DNA from: Streptomyces olivaceoviridis
GTDB lineage: Bacteria > Actinomycetota > Actinomycetes > Streptomycetales > Streptomycetaceae
Direction of reading: 5' to 3'
Length of the DNA stretch: 64,000 nucleotides
Assembly (NCBI RefSeq): GCF_014650115.1
Contig: NZ_BMUI01000009.1
Coordinates: forward strand, 124,001-188,000
The position numbers and the translations under genes were made by a program. This document shows, piece after piece, positions 27,119 to 37,257 of the stretch (its first letter is position 1; every line of letters begins with the position of its first letter). The notes beneath the pieces were generated by a model that saw nothing but the letters and a program-made list of their open reading frames with translations, did no database searches and was not told the DNA's origin.

Positions 27119-29245
27119 ATGGCTACCACTTCACTTGACCTGGCCAAGGTGCGCAACATCGGCATCATGGCTCACATCGACGCGGGCAAGACGACCACCA
27201 CCGAGCGGATCCTGTTCTACACCGGTGTGTCTTACAAGATCGGTGAGGTCCACGACGGCGCTGCCACCATGGACTGGATGGAGCAGGAGCAGGAGCGTGG
27301 CATCACGATCACCTCTGCTGCCACCACCTGTCACTGGTCGCTGGAAGACGTCGACCACACCATCAACATCATCGACACCCCGGGTCACGTCGACTTCACC
27401 GTCGAGGTGGAGCGCTCCCTGCGCGTGCTCGACGGTGCTGTCACGGTGTTCGACGGCGTCGCCGGCGTGGAGCCCCAGTCCGAGACGGTGTGGCGTCAGG
27501 CGGACCGCTACGGCGTTCCGCGTATCTGCTTCGTCAACAAGCTCGACCGCACCGGTGCCGAGTTCCACCGCTGTGTCGACATGATCTCCGACCGTCTGGG
27601 CGCGCAGCCGCTGGTCATGCAGCTGCCGATCGGTGCCGAGGCGGACTTCAAGGGCGTCGTCGACCTGGTGACGATGAAGGCCTTCGTGTGGTCCGCCGAG
27701 GCCACCAAGGGCGAGATGTACGACATCGTCGACATCCCGGACACCCACACCGAGGCTGCCGAGGAGTACCGCGGCAAGCTGATCGAGGCCGTGGCCGAGA
27801 ACGACGAAGAGATCATGGAGCTGTACCTGGAGGGCGAGGAGCCCTCCGTGGAGCAGCTGTACGCCGCGATCCGTCGGATCACCATCGCCTCCGGCAAGGG
27901 CGACGGCGTCACCGTCACCCCCGTGTTCTGCGGTACCGCGTTCAAGAACAAGGGCGTCCAGCCCCTGCTCGACGCGGTCGTGCGCTACCTGCCGTCTCCG
28001 GTCGACATCGAGGCCATCGAGGGCCACGCGGTCAACAACCCGGAGGAGGTCGTCAAGCGCAAGCCGTCCGACGACGAGCCGCTTTCGGCGCTGGCGTTCA
28101 AGATCATGAGCGACCCGCACCTGGGCAAGCTCACCTTCGTCCGCGTGTACTCCGGCCGCCTGGAGTCCGGCACCGCCGTGCTGAACTCCGTCAAGGGCCG
28201 CAAGGAGCGCATCGGCAAGATCTACCGCATGCACGCCAACAAGCGTGAGGAGATCGACTCGGTGGGCGCCGGCGACATCGTCGCCGTCATGGGCCTGAAG
28301 CAGACCACCACCGGTGAGACGCTCAGCGACGAGAAGAACCCGGTGATCCTGGAGTCCATGGACTTCCCGGCGCCGGTCATCGAGGTCGCGATCGAGCCCA
28401 AGTCCAAGGGTGACCAGGAGAAGCTGGGTGTCGCCATCCAGCGTCTCGCGGAGGAGGACCCCTCCTTCCAGGTGCACACCAACGAGGAGACCGGCCAGAC
28501 CGTCATCGGCGGTATGGGCGAGCTTCACCTTGAGGTCCTCGTGGACCGCATGAAGCGCGAGTTCAAGGTCGAGGCCAACGTCGGCAAGCCGCAGGTGGCC
28601 TACCGCGAGACGATCCGCAAGGCCGTCGAGCGCGTCGACTACACGCACAAGAAGCAGACCGGTGGTACCGGTCAGTTCGCGAAGGTGCAGATCGGCATCG
28701 AGCCGATCGAGGGTGGCGACACCTCGTACGAGTTCGTGAACAAGGTGACCGGTGGCCGCATCCCGAAGGAGTACATCCCTTCGGTCGACGCCGGTGCGCA
28801 GGAGGCCATGCAGTTCGGCATCCTCGCCGGTTACGAGATGACCGGTGTCCGCGTGATCCTGCACGACGGTGCCTACCACGAGGTCGACTCCTCCGAGCTC
28901 GCCTTCAAGATCGCCGGTTCGCAGGCCTTCAAGGAGGCCGCGCGCAAGGCTTCGCCCGTGCTCCTTGAGCCGATGATGGCCGTCGAGGTCACCACGCCCG
29001 AGGACTACATGGGTGAGGTCATCGGCGACATCAACTCCCGCCGTGGCCAGATCCAGGCCATGGAGGAGCGGGCTGGTGCCCGCGTCGTGAAGGGCCTCGT
29101 GCCCCTGTCGGAGATGTTCGGCTACGTCGGCGACCTCCGCAGCAAGACGTCGGGTCGCGCAAGCTACTCGATGCAGTTCGACTCCTACGCCGAGGTTCCG
29201 CGGAACGTCGCCGAGGAGATCATCGCGAAGGCCAAGGGCGAGTAA
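27119..29245 (+). CDS. fusA: Elongation factor G
   Basis: The 708-residue translocase GTPase has the P-loop AHIDAGKTTTTERIL (G1), the switch-II motif DTPGHVDF and NKLD. Domain III-V segments include GGMGELHLEVLVDRM and YKKQTGGTGQFA-like (YTHKKQTGGTGQFAKV). It acts at the L7/L12 stalk to move tRNAs and mRNA. The ATG at 27119 gives MATTSLDLAKVRNIGIM. The gene is 39 bp after rpsG and 156 bp before tuf. Confidence 0.98.
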   Translation: MATTSLDLAKVRNIGIMAHIDAGKTTTTERILFYTGVSYKIGEVHDGAATMDWMEQEQERGITITSAATTCHWSLEDVDHTINIIDTPGHVDFTVEVERSLRVLDGAVTVFDGVAGVEPQSETVWRQADRYGVPRICFVNKLDRTGAEFHRCVDMISDRLGAQPLVMQLPIGAEADFKGVVDLVTMKAFVWSAEATKGEMYDIVDIPDTHTEAAEEYRGKLIEAVAENDEEIMELYLEGEEPSVEQLYAAIRRITIASGKGDGVTVTPVFCGTAFKNKGVQPLLDAVVRYLPSPVDIEAIEGHAVNNPEEVVKRKPSDDEPLSALAFKIMSDPHLGKLTFVRVYSGRLESGTAVLNSVKGRKERIGKIYRMHANKREEIDSVGAGDIVAVMGLKQTTTGETLSDEKNPVILESMDFPAPVIEVAIEPKSKGDQEKLGVAIQRLAEEDPSFQVHTNEETGQTVIGGMGELHLEVLVDRMKREFKVEANVGKPQVAYRETIRKAVERVDYTHKKQTGGTGQFAKVQIGIEPIEGGDTSYEFVNKVTGGRIPKEYIPSVDAGAQEAMQFGILAGYEMTGVRVILHDGAYHEVDSSELAFKIAGSQAFKEAARKASPVLLEPMMAVEVTTPEDYMGEVIGDINSRRGQIQAMEERAGARVVKGLVPLSEMFGYVGDLRSKTSGRASYSMQFDSYAEVPRNVAEEIIAKAKGE

Positions 29246-29270
29246 CGCACCGCGTTCACACGCCGTAGGC

Positions 29271-29298
29271 TTGACTCCGGAGCCTCCAGGGGTAAACG
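29271..29298 (+). promoter_or_regulatory. Candidate internal tuf promoter
   Basis: TTGACT and TAAACG lie 16 bp apart in the fusA-tuf gap. A separate tuf1 promoter in this interval is known from studies of streptomycete tuf genes. A 10-bp inverted repeat (29289-29298 with 29313-29322) overlaps the -10 and may be part of the leader. Confidence 0.45.
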
Positions 29299-29401
29299 TC
29301 CGCAATCGTGAGCGTTTGCCCCGGGTTCCGGGCCTTTACAGCAAAGATCACCTGGCGCCGATGAAGTAAGGCGTACAGAACCACTCCACAGGAGGACCCC
29401 A

Positions 29402-30595
<1,194 letters not shown>

Positions 30596-30659
30596 GTTCC
30601 GCTTGCTTGGGGCTTGATGGCTTGAGGGTCAGTGCCTGACCCGAAGGTCTCGACCTGCG

Positions 30660-30693
30660 AGAGGCCCGTACGACTCCGGTCGTACGGGCCTCT
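30660..30693 (+). terminator. str operon terminator
   Basis: A perfect 15-bp stem (AGAGGCCCGTACGAC with its complement) closes a TCCG tetraloop and is followed by TCG. It ends the tuf transcript. Confidence 0.85.
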
Positions 30694-30739
30694 TCGTATG
30701 TGCCGCCGGGTCTCTTCGGGTGTCCCACCCGGGACCGCA

Positions 30740-30745
30740 TACGGT
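30740..30745 (+). promoter_or_regulatory. -10 element suggesting a leaderless transcript
   Basis: TACGGT ends 7 bp before the GTG of the next gene, and no Shine-Dalgarno is visible. The first base of the start codon could be the transcription start. Confidence 0.35.
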
Positions 30746-30752
30746 TCTCCGG

Positions 30753-31505
30753 GTGAGGAAGAGGACCTTGGTACACGCGGGGCTGCAAACCGTCGTCCCC
30801 TGGCTGGCCGTGGCGGCCGTGGTGATCGCCATGGCGTGGCAGCAGGGCCTGTTCTCCTGGGGCGCTTCGGCCGTGACGGGCCCGCCCCGCACGATCGCGC
30901 TGCCGGGAGGCGGCTTCTCCGACGGCGACCGGTGCGGGGCCGAGGGCTACCACTACTTCCCGCTGCCCGCGTCCGCGTCCGCACCCCCCGCGGCGGAGTC
31001 CCCGGCCCCGGTGCCCGGCCCGCGGCTCGTCCTCGGCTCCTACGGCTACGAGAAGCCGTCCCGCGCCCCCGGCCGCTTCACCATCGGCCTGCTCTTCGCG
31101 CCGGGGCCCAAGGGATCGCTGGAGCTGTCGCGGACCCTGGGCGGCGAGGGCGTCGCCGTGGAGATCGAGGGCCCGCGGGGGCTGGTCGGCGGAGCGCACG
31201 GCCTGCCCGTCACCTGGGGTTCCGCCCCGAAGTCCGGCACCGGGGGCAGCGCCGAGGTGTCCCTGCCGCTGGAGGCGCTGTGCCCCGGGCAGGACGCGCG
31301 GGACGTGATGCAGAGGCTCCAGGCTCCGATCGACTCCTCGAACACCATCACCGGGCAGCCGGCCTACACCCTGACCGTGTCGGTGCGTGACCCGGGGATC
31401 GGAGCGCAGCGCAGGGTGATCGGCCTCCCGCTGGGCGGCAATCTGCTCAGCGCCAACAATCTGGTGCCGGAGGACGGCTTCATGCTCGCGGGCGCGGCGT
31501 ACTGA
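30753..31505 (+). CDS. Membrane-anchored extracytoplasmic protein, unknown
   Basis: The family is not recognised. The 250-residue product has a basic N-terminus (RKR), one membrane anchor near residues 12-29 (VVPWLAVAAVVIAMAW) and an extracytoplasmic domain. That domain contains ALPGGGFSDGDRCGAEGYHYFPL, a Pro/Ala linker and a beta-rich second half (TIGLLFAPGPKGSLELSRTL, in parts). Two cysteines (in DRCGAEG and LEALCPGQ) could form a disulfide. GTG at 30753 matches a leaderless reading; an upstream GTG at 30720 would add 11 residues. It stands between tuf and a GH115 gene. Confidence 0.7.
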   Translation: MRKRTLVHAGLQTVVPWLAVAAVVIAMAWQQGLFSWGASAVTGPPRTIALPGGGFSDGDRCGAEGYHYFPLPASASAPPAAESPAPVPGPRLVLGSYGYEKPSRAPGRFTIGLLFAPGPKGSLELSRTLGGEGVAVEIEGPRGLVGGAHGLPVTWGSAPKSGTGGSAEVSLPLEALCPGQDARDVMQRLQAPIDSSNTITGQPAYTLTVSVRDPGIGAQRRVIGLPLGGNLLSANNLVPEDGFMLAGAAY

Positions 31506-31615
31506 CGGCTTCGAAACTATTCGGCGGGTACGACCCGTTCCCTCCGGCCCCGCGTCGTCCCCCTATTTGTCATGCCGGTGAGCAAATAGATGCCGGAGGG
31601 GCTGGAGGGTGAGGT

Positions 31616-34600
31616 ATGTCGTCTGCGCACGTCAGCCGTAGGACGGTGCTCGGCGGGACGGTCCTGGGCGCCGGGCTGGCCGCGATGCCCGTGGGGGTCT
31701 CGGGGACCGCGTCCGCCGCCCCGGGGGACGGGCTGCGGGTGACGGACCCGGGGTCGTACATCTCGTTCACGGGCGGGGTGTTCTCCCTGGTCGGCGCGCC
31801 CGTGGTGGTGAGCGAGGACGACCACCCCGGGGTCGTGCGGGTGGCCGGGGACCTCCGGGACGACCTGGCGCGGGTGACCGGCGTCCGCCCCGGCACGACG
31901 ATCGGCCGCTACCCGGTCCTGCTCGGCACGATCGGCCGCAGCCCGCTCGTCGACGGCCTGATCCGGTCCGGGAAACTCGACGTCACGGGCGTGCGGGGCA
32001 AGTGGGAGACCTCGCTCCAGACGGTCGTGGAGCACCCGATGCCCGGCGTGGAGCGGGCGTTCGTCATCGCGGGCAGCGACCCGCGGGGCACGATCTTCGG
32101 GACGTACGACGTCTCGTACGGCATCGGGGTCTCGCCCTGGCACTGGTGGGACGACGTACCGCCGGCCCGGCGCGACGCGGTCTGGGTGAAGGCCGGCCGC
32201 TTCACCCAGGGGACGCCGGTGGTGAAGTACCGGGGCGTCTTCGTCAACGACGAGAACCCGGCGCTCGGCACCTGGGCACCGGCCTACTTCGGCCAGGGGA
32301 AGGCACCGGGCTACCCCGGCGGCTTCACCGCCGACTTCTACGCGAAGGTCTTCGAGGTCCTGCTGCGCCTGAAGGGCAACTACCTGTGGCCGGCGGTGTG
32401 GGGCCGGGCGTTCGCGGAGGACGACCCGGACAACCACCGGCGCGCGGCCGAGTACGGCATCGTCATGGGTACGTCCCACGAGGCGCCGATGATGCGGGGC
32501 ATCGAGGAGTGGAACCGGCACGCCGGCTCCGGGACCGACCCCTACGGGGGCACGGGCGAGTGGTCGTACCGACGCAACCCGGAGGCGATCCGCGCGTACT
32601 GGCGCGCCGGCATCCAGCGCATGGTCGACCAGGGCTTCGAGGGCGTCGTCACCCTCGGCATGCGCGGCAACGGCGACACCGGCCTGCCCGACGGCGACGG
32701 CATCGAACTGATGCAGCAGATCATCGCCGACCAGCGCCGCATCATCGAGGAGGTGACCGGCAGGCCGGCGGCCGAGACCCCCCAGGTGTGGACCCTCTAC
32801 AAGGAGGTCCAGCGCTACTGGGACCGGGGCCTGCGCGCCCCGGACGACGTCACCGTGGTCCTCACGGACGACAACTGGGGCAACATCCGCAAGCATCCGG
32901 ACGGCCCCCGCGCCGGCGGCTACGGCCTCTACTACCACTTCGACTACGTCGGCGCCGGCCGCAACTACAAGTGGGTCGACACCGCGAACCTCAGGAACGT
33001 CTGGGACCAGCTCCACCAGGCCCACGCCTACGGCAACCACGGCCTGTGGGTGGTCAACGTCGGTGACCTGAAGGGCAACGAACTGCCGACGGAGTTCTTC
33101 CTCGACTACGCCTGGAATCCCGACGCCTGGCCGCTGGAGCGCCTCGGCGCGTGGGAGGAGCGCTACGCCCGCCAGAACTTCGGCGAGGCGCAGGCGAAGG
33201 AGATCGCGTCGCTGCTGGCGGCATACGGCCGGCTCCAGGCCCGCCGCAAGCCGGAGCTGCTGAACCGCCGGATCACCCTCTCCGGCGACCAGGTCGTGTA
33301 CGACGACCGGCAGAGCCCGTACTACTTCGCGCACCGGGAACTGGAACGGGTCACCGAGGAGTGGCGCGTGCTGGGCCGCCGCGCGGAAAGCGTCGAGCGC
33401 AGACTGCCGGAGCGGCTGCGGGACGCGTGGTTCGAACTGGCCGGCTACGCGGTCACGGCGACCGCGAACCTGTACGCGCTGCGGGAAGCGGAGTTCACGA
33501 ACCTGCTGTACGCCGCGCAGGGCCGGGCCGCGACGAACGACCGCGCGGCACAGGCGGAAGCCGCCCTCGGCCAGGACCTCGCCCTCGCCGACCGCTTCAA
33601 CTCCCGTGTCGCCGACGGCAAATGGCAGGGCTTCCAGACCCAGCCCCACATCGACTACGGGGACGTCGACCGCTACGGCCCCAACGCGGGCTGGCAGCAG
33701 CCGGAGAAGGACAACGTCGCCCTGCCCGACGTCCTCTTCCCGGCGGTACGGCGCATCGACGTGCCCGGGGCGGCGGAGCTGGGCGTGTCGGTGGACGGCG
33801 CGCAGGACGCGGGGGAGTGGTGGCCGGGGGGTTCTTCCTCGGTCGCGACCCTGCCGCCGTTCAGCCTGTACCAGACCCGCCCCCAGCAGTACGTGGAGAT
33901 CTTCAACCGGGGCCGTACGCCCTTCCCGTACGAGGTCTCGGTCTCGGCGCCCTGGCTGCGGGTGGACCGCCCGCGCGGCCGGGTGGACCAGCAGGTCCGC
34001 CTGGAGGTACGGGTGGACTGGTCACGTCTGCCCGCCGACCGCGCGGAGGCGACCCTGACGGTGCGCGGTGCGGGGACGGCGGTGCCGGTGCGGTGTGTGG
34101 CGGAGCGCCCGTCGGGTGTGGAGCCGCGGGGCTTCGTGGAGGCCGGCGGCTACGTGGCGATCGACGCCGGGCACTACGACCGGGCGGTCGGGCCGTGGCG
34201 CCGTATCGACGGCATCGGACGGACCGGCGCGGGCATGACCCCGTGGCCGGTGACGTCCCCGAGCCGCACCCCCGGCGACGACTCACCGCGCCTGGAGTAC
34301 GAGGTGACGCTGCTGTCCGCCCCCGGTGAGGTGACGGTCTGGGCCCATCTGTCCCCCCGGAACCCGGCCGTCCCCGGCATCTCCGGCCTGCGCTACGGCG
34401 TCTCGCTGGACGACGGCCCGATCCGGACCGTGGACATCACGGCGGGCGCGGACGACGGCGCGCTGAACACGGTCTGGGCCCGGCACACCTCGGACAACGT
34501 CAACGCGACGGCGACCGGGCACACCGTGACGGAGCCGGGCGTCCACCGGCTGAAGGTCTGGATGGTGGACCCGACGGTGGTGGTGCAGCGCCTGCTGATC

Positions 34601-34672
34601 GACACGGGCGGGCTGCCGGAGCTGTACCTGGGGCCGCTGGAGAGCCTGCGGGCGGGGCACGAGCACGCGTAG
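31616..34672 (+). CDS. Secreted glycoside hydrolase family 115 (xylan alpha-1,2-glucuronidase)
   Basis: The 1018-residue protein begins with a Tat signal peptide (SRRTVLGGTVLGAGLAAM, twin arginine at residues 7-8, then SGTASAAPG). Diagnostic GH115 segments are YRGVFVNDENPAL, LLRLKGNYLWPAVWGRAF, DDPDNHRRAAEYGIVMGTSH, GMRGNGDTGLPDG and DDNWGNIRKHP. The C-terminal 350 residues are beta-rich, as in other members. The family removes 4-O-methyl-glucuronic acid from internal and terminal xylose of glucuronoxylan. GGAGGGTGAGGT precedes ATG 31616. Its presence next to ribosomal operons is positional chance rather than functional linkage, as far as can be seen. No other xylan genes flank it. Confidence 0.88.
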   Translation: MSSAHVSRRTVLGGTVLGAGLAAMPVGVSGTASAAPGDGLRVTDPGSYISFTGGVFSLVGAPVVVSEDDHPGVVRVAGDLRDDLARVTGVRPGTTIGRYPVLLGTIGRSPLVDGLIRSGKLDVTGVRGKWETSLQTVVEHPMPGVERAFVIAGSDPRGTIFGTYDVSYGIGVSPWHWWDDVPPARRDAVWVKAGRFTQGTPVVKYRGVFVNDENPALGTWAPAYFGQGKAPGYPGGFTADFYAKVFEVLLRLKGNYLWPAVWGRAFAEDDPDNHRRAAEYGIVMGTSHEAPMMRGIEEWNRHAGSGTDPYGGTGEWSYRRNPEAIRAYWRAGIQRMVDQGFEGVVTLGMRGNGDTGLPDGDGIELMQQIIADQRRIIEEVTGRPAAETPQVWTLYKEVQRYWDRGLRAPDDVTVVLTDDNWGNIRKHPDGPRAGGYGLYYHFDYVGAGRNYKWVDTANLRNVWDQLHQAHAYGNHGLWVVNVGDLKGNELPTEFFLDYAWNPDAWPLERLGAWEERYARQNFGEAQAKEIASLLAAYGRLQARRKPELLNRRITLSGDQVVYDDRQSPYYFAHRELERVTEEWRVLGRRAESVERRLPERLRDAWFELAGYAVTATANLYALREAEFTNLLYAAQGRAATNDRAAQAEAALGQDLALADRFNSRVADGKWQGFQTQPHIDYGDVDRYGPNAGWQQPEKDNVALPDVLFPAVRRIDVPGAAELGVSVDGAQDAGEWWPGGSSSVATLPPFSLYQTRPQQYVEIFNRGRTPFPYEVSVSAPWLRVDRPRGRVDQQVRLEVRVDWSRLPADRAEATLTVRGAGTAVPVRCVAERPSGVEPRGFVEAGGYVAIDAGHYDRAVGPWRRIDGIGRTGAGMTPWPVTSPSRTPGDDSPRLEYEVTLLSAPGEVTVWAHLSPRNPAVPGISGLRYGVSLDDGPIRTVDITAGADDGALNTVWARHTSDNVNATATGHTVTEPGVHRLKVWMVDPTVVVQRLLIDTGGLPELYLGPLESLRAGHEHA

Positions 34673-34756
34673 AGCGCCGGGCGGCCTTTCGGGCGCGGTG
34701 CGGGGACAGCCCGCGCCGCGCAGACCGGCTGGACCGGCCGTGCCCGCGACCCCGGT

Positions 34757-34784
34757 TTGACCTACGTCACCTTCGGGGTAATCT
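34757..34784 (+). promoter_or_regulatory. Candidate S10 superoperon promoter
   Basis: TTGACC and TAATCT are separated by 16 bp. It is the strongest match upstream of rpsJ. Confidence 0.6.
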
Positions 34785-34887
34785 CTTCGGCTCGATTGGC
34801 GGAGGCGCTGCCCCATATGGCAGACTGTCCGAGTTGCTCGGTCGAGTGTTGATGCTGCGCGCCTCCCGCCGGGAGGACCGGAAGCGA

Positions 34888-34934
34888 GTCCCACAGTACT
34901 CGTCGTCCTAACTGCCCTCGGGCAGCACTGGGAC
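34888..34934 (+). promoter_or_regulatory. Nested hairpin in rpsJ leader
   Basis: GTCCCA (34888) pairs with TGGGAC (34929), and inside it CTGCCC pairs with GGGCAG across a two-base loop. It may take part in autogenous regulation, as the S10 leader does in E. coli through L4, but the sequences are not similar. Confidence 0.4.
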
Positions 34935-35080
34935 GGACGTACGGGAATCTTCCGGGAAGCGTGGGCGCGGCACCGGCCAGGCGCCCGGTGGGCCCGAGGT
35001 CCCCGGTCCGCGGTTCCGGAAGGGCCGTGTCAATCCCGCAGGGATGTTCGAACAAGGGACATCTGTGTCAGCGGGAACGC

Positions 35081-35104
35081 GACACGCCCGACCGCGTGGG
35101 TCGG
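35081..35104 (+). promoter_or_regulatory. Conserved leader hairpin, copy upstream of rpsJ
   Basis: GACACG followed by the stem-loop CCCGACC-GCGT-GGGTCGG differs by one base from the element upstream of rpsL. It lies 64 nt before the rpsJ start. Confidence 0.65.
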
Positions 35105-35168
35105 AGAACGAGGAAGCAGGAACCACCGGGTTCCAGAGCGTGAGAAGAGACAGGACTACTGAGTAGCC

Positions 35169-35477
35169 ATGGCGGGACAGAAGATCCGCATCCGGCTCAA
35201 GGCCTACGACCACGAGGTCATCGACTCCTCGGCGAAGAAGATCGTCGAGACGGTGACCCGTACCGGTGCGTCGGTCGCGGGCCCGGTGCCGCTGCCCACT
35301 GAGAAGAACGTGTACTGCGTCATCAAGTCGCCGCACAAGTACAAGGACTCGCGCGAGCACTTCGAGATGCGCACGCACAAGCGCCTGATCGACATCCTCG
35401 ACCCGACCCCCAAGACCGTTGACTCTCTGATGCGACTCGACCTCCCGGCCGGTGTCGACATCGAGATCAAGCTCTGA
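35169..35477 (+). CDS. rpsJ: 30S ribosomal protein S10
   Basis: The 102-residue protein (MAGQKIRIRLKAYDHEVID start) joins the 30S head and also serves as NusE in antitermination complexes, binding NusG. SPHKYKDSREHFEMRTHKRLID (in parts) and DLPAGVDIEIKL are family segments. It is the first gene of the long S10-spc-alpha superoperon and is followed 16 bp later by rplC. The ATG at 35169 is confirmed by homology. Confidence 0.98.
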   Translation: MAGQKIRIRLKAYDHEVIDSSAKKIVETVTRTGASVAGPVPLPTEKNVYCVIKSPHKYKDSREHFEMRTHKRLIDILDPTPKTVDSLMRLDLPAGVDIEIKL

Positions 35478-35493
35478 GGCTGGTGGGCTGAGA

Positions 35494-36138
35494 ATGGCTA
35501 AGCAGATCAAGGGCATCCTGGGCGAGAAGCTCGGCATGACGCAGGTGTGGGACGAGAACAACCGTGTTGTTCCGGTCACCGTCGTCAAGGCCGGCCCCAA
35601 CGTCGTCACCCAGGTCCGTACGAACGACGTCGACGGCTACGAGTCGGTCCAGATCGCCTTCGGCGAGATCGACCCGCGCAAGGTGAACAAGCCCCTCAAG
35701 GGCCACTTCGCCAAGGCCGACGTCACCCCGCGCCGCCACCTCGTCGAGATCCGTACCGCTGACGCCAGCGAGTACACCCTCGGCCAGGAGATCACCGCCG
35801 AGGTGTTCGAGGCCGGCGTCAAGGTCGACGTCACCGGCAAGAGCAAGGGCAAGGGCTTCGCCGGTGTCATGAAGCGCCACAACTTCCGTGGCCTCGGCGC
35901 CGGACACGGCACCCAGCGCAAGCACCGCTCCCCCGGTTCCATCGGTGGCTGTGCCACCCCGGGCCGTGTGTTCAAGGGCCTCCGCATGGCGGGTCGCATG
36001 GGCAACGAGCGGGTCACCACCCAGAACCTGACCGTCCACGCCGTTGACGCGGAGAAGGGTCTGCTGCTCATCAAGGGCGCGGTTCCCGGTCCGAACGGCG
36101 GCCTCGTCCTGGTCCGCACCGCGGCCAAGGGGGCCTGA
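35494..36138 (+). CDS. rplC: 50S ribosomal protein L3
   Basis: The 214-residue protein reaches the peptidyltransferase centre through its central extension (GVMKRHNFRGLGAGHGTQRKHRSPGSIGG, in parts). MAKQIKGILGEKLGMTQVWDE defines the N-terminus at ATG 35494. FKGLRMAGRMGNERVT is the usual C-terminal signature. It is one of the initiators of 50S assembly. It is followed 8 bp later by rplD. Confidence 0.98.
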   Translation: MAKQIKGILGEKLGMTQVWDENNRVVPVTVVKAGPNVVTQVRTNDVDGYESVQIAFGEIDPRKVNKPLKGHFAKADVTPRRHLVEIRTADASEYTLGQEITAEVFEAGVKVDVTGKSKGKGFAGVMKRHNFRGLGAGHGTQRKHRSPGSIGGCATPGRVFKGLRMAGRMGNERVTTQNLTVHAVDAEKGLLLIKGAVPGPNGGLVLVRTAAKGA

Positions 36139-36146
36139 GGTAACCG

Positions 36147-36800
36147 ATGAGCACTGTTGACATCCTTTCGCCGGCGGGCGAGAAGGCCGGTTCCGTCGAG
36201 CTCCCCGCGGAGATCTTCGACGCCAAGGTCAGCGTTCCGCTGATCCACCAGGTCGTCGTCGCGCAGCTGGCCGCTGCCCGTCAGGGCACGCACAAGACCA
36301 AGACCCGCGGTGAAGTCCGTGGTGGCGGCAAGAAGCCGTACCGCCAGAAGGGCACCGGTCGCGCCCGCCAGGGTTCGACCCGCGCGCCGCAGTTCGCCGG
36401 TGGTGGCGTCGTGCACGGTCCCGTGCCGCGCGACTACTCGCAGCGCACCCCGAAGAAGATGAAGGCCGCCGCCCTGCGCGGTGCCCTCACCGACCGGGCG
36501 CGTCACAACCGCATCCACGTCGTCTCCGGCGTGGTCGAGGGCGGGAACCCCAGCACCAAGGCCGCCAAGTCGCTGTTCGGCAAGATCTCGGAGCGCAAGA
36601 ACCTGCTCCTGATCGTCGACCGCGCCGACGAGGCCGCGTGGCTGTCCGCCCGCAACCTGCCCCAGGTCCACATCCTGGAGCCGGGCCAGCTGAACACGTA
36701 CGACGTTCTCGTCTCGGACGACGTGGTCTTCACCCAGGCCGCTTTCGAGTCCTTCGTCGCCGGCCCGAAGGCCAACGACACCGAAGGGAGCGAGGTCTGA
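36147..36800 (+). CDS. rplD: 50S ribosomal protein L4
   Basis: The 217-residue protein lines the exit tunnel with its extended loop (KTRGEVRGGGKKPYRQKGTGRARQGSTRAPQ, in parts, rich in basic residues; macrolide resistance mutations typically map there and none is obvious). C-terminal FESFVAGPKANDTEGSEV includes a short acidic tail. In E. coli L4 represses the S10 operon; here that is unknown. Its stop overlaps the rplW start (TGATG). Confidence 0.97.
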   Translation: MSTVDILSPAGEKAGSVELPAEIFDAKVSVPLIHQVVVAQLAAARQGTHKTKTRGEVRGGGKKPYRQKGTGRARQGSTRAPQFAGGGVVHGPVPRDYSQRTPKKMKAAALRGALTDRARHNRIHVVSGVVEGGNPSTKAAKSLFGKISERKNLLLIVDRADEAAWLSARNLPQVHILEPGQLNTYDVLVSDDVVFTQAAFESFVAGPKANDTEGSEV

Positions 36801-37219
36801 TGGCCATCCGTCACCCCGCTATCGCCTCGAAGGCCGCCAAGGCCGCCAAGGCCGCGCGCGTCGCCAAGGCGCGTCGTCACGCCGCCGAGGGCAAGAACAC
36901 CGTCGAGACCCCGCTCAGCAAGTCGTACACGGACCCCCGTGACGTCCTGCTGAAGCCGGTCGTCTCCGAGAAGAGCTACGCGCTCCTCGACGAGAACAAG
37001 TACACGTTCATCGTCGACCCGAACGCCAACAAGACCCAGATCAAGCAGGCCGTCCAGGCGGTCTTCGACGTCAAGGTCACCGGGGTCAACACGATCAACC
37101 GCCAGGGCAAGCGCAAGCGGACCCGCACCGGCTTCGGCCAGCGCGCGGCCACCAAGCGCGCGATCGTGACCCTCGCCGAGGGCGACCGTATCGACATCTT
37201 CGGCGGTCCGACCGCGTAA
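36800..37219 (+). CDS. rplW: 50S ribosomal protein L23
   Basis: The 139-residue protein surrounds the tunnel exit and docks trigger factor and SRP. An N-terminal Ala/Lys-rich extension of about 40 residues (KAAKAAKAARVAKARRHAAEG, in parts) precedes the core DPRDVLLKPVVSEKSYALLDENKYTFIVDP (in parts); such an extension is common in actinobacteria. The ATG at 36800 overlaps the rplD stop, implying translational coupling. Confidence 0.96.
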   Translation: MAIRHPAIASKAAKAAKAARVAKARRHAAEGKNTVETPLSKSYTDPRDVLLKPVVSEKSYALLDENKYTFIVDPNANKTQIKQAVQAVFDVKVTGVNTINRQGKRKRTRTGFGQRAATKRAIVTLAEGDRIDIFGGPTA

Positions 37220-37257
37220 GCGGGTCGGATCGTCCGATATCGGACGAGGACTGAGAA

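Larger units (their letters stand above)
34673..35168 (+). other. S10 operon upstream and leader region without genes
   Basis: I see no coding sequence here. The region holds a candidate promoter (34757-34784), a nested hairpin (34888-34934) and the leader hairpin shared with rpsL (35081-35104). Several CG-rich short repeats give further potential pairing, which suggests a long regulated leader of about 380 nt. Confidence 0.6.

Noticed and set aside
27131..29305. A 724-codon minus-strand frame opposite fusA
   Set aside because: It is an antisense shadow of EF-G, with Asp/His/Val-rich repeats typical of reverse-complemented GC-rich genes.
31517..33649. A 710-codon minus-strand frame opposite the GH115 gene
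   Set aside because: The plus strand encodes a full GH115 protein with a signal peptide; the reverse frame has no recognisable motifs.
34785..34860. A tRNA-like sequence in the S10 leader
   Set aside because: Some arm-like pairings exist (for example CCGAG with CTCGG), but there is no acceptor stem, T-loop or anticodon arm of proper spacing.
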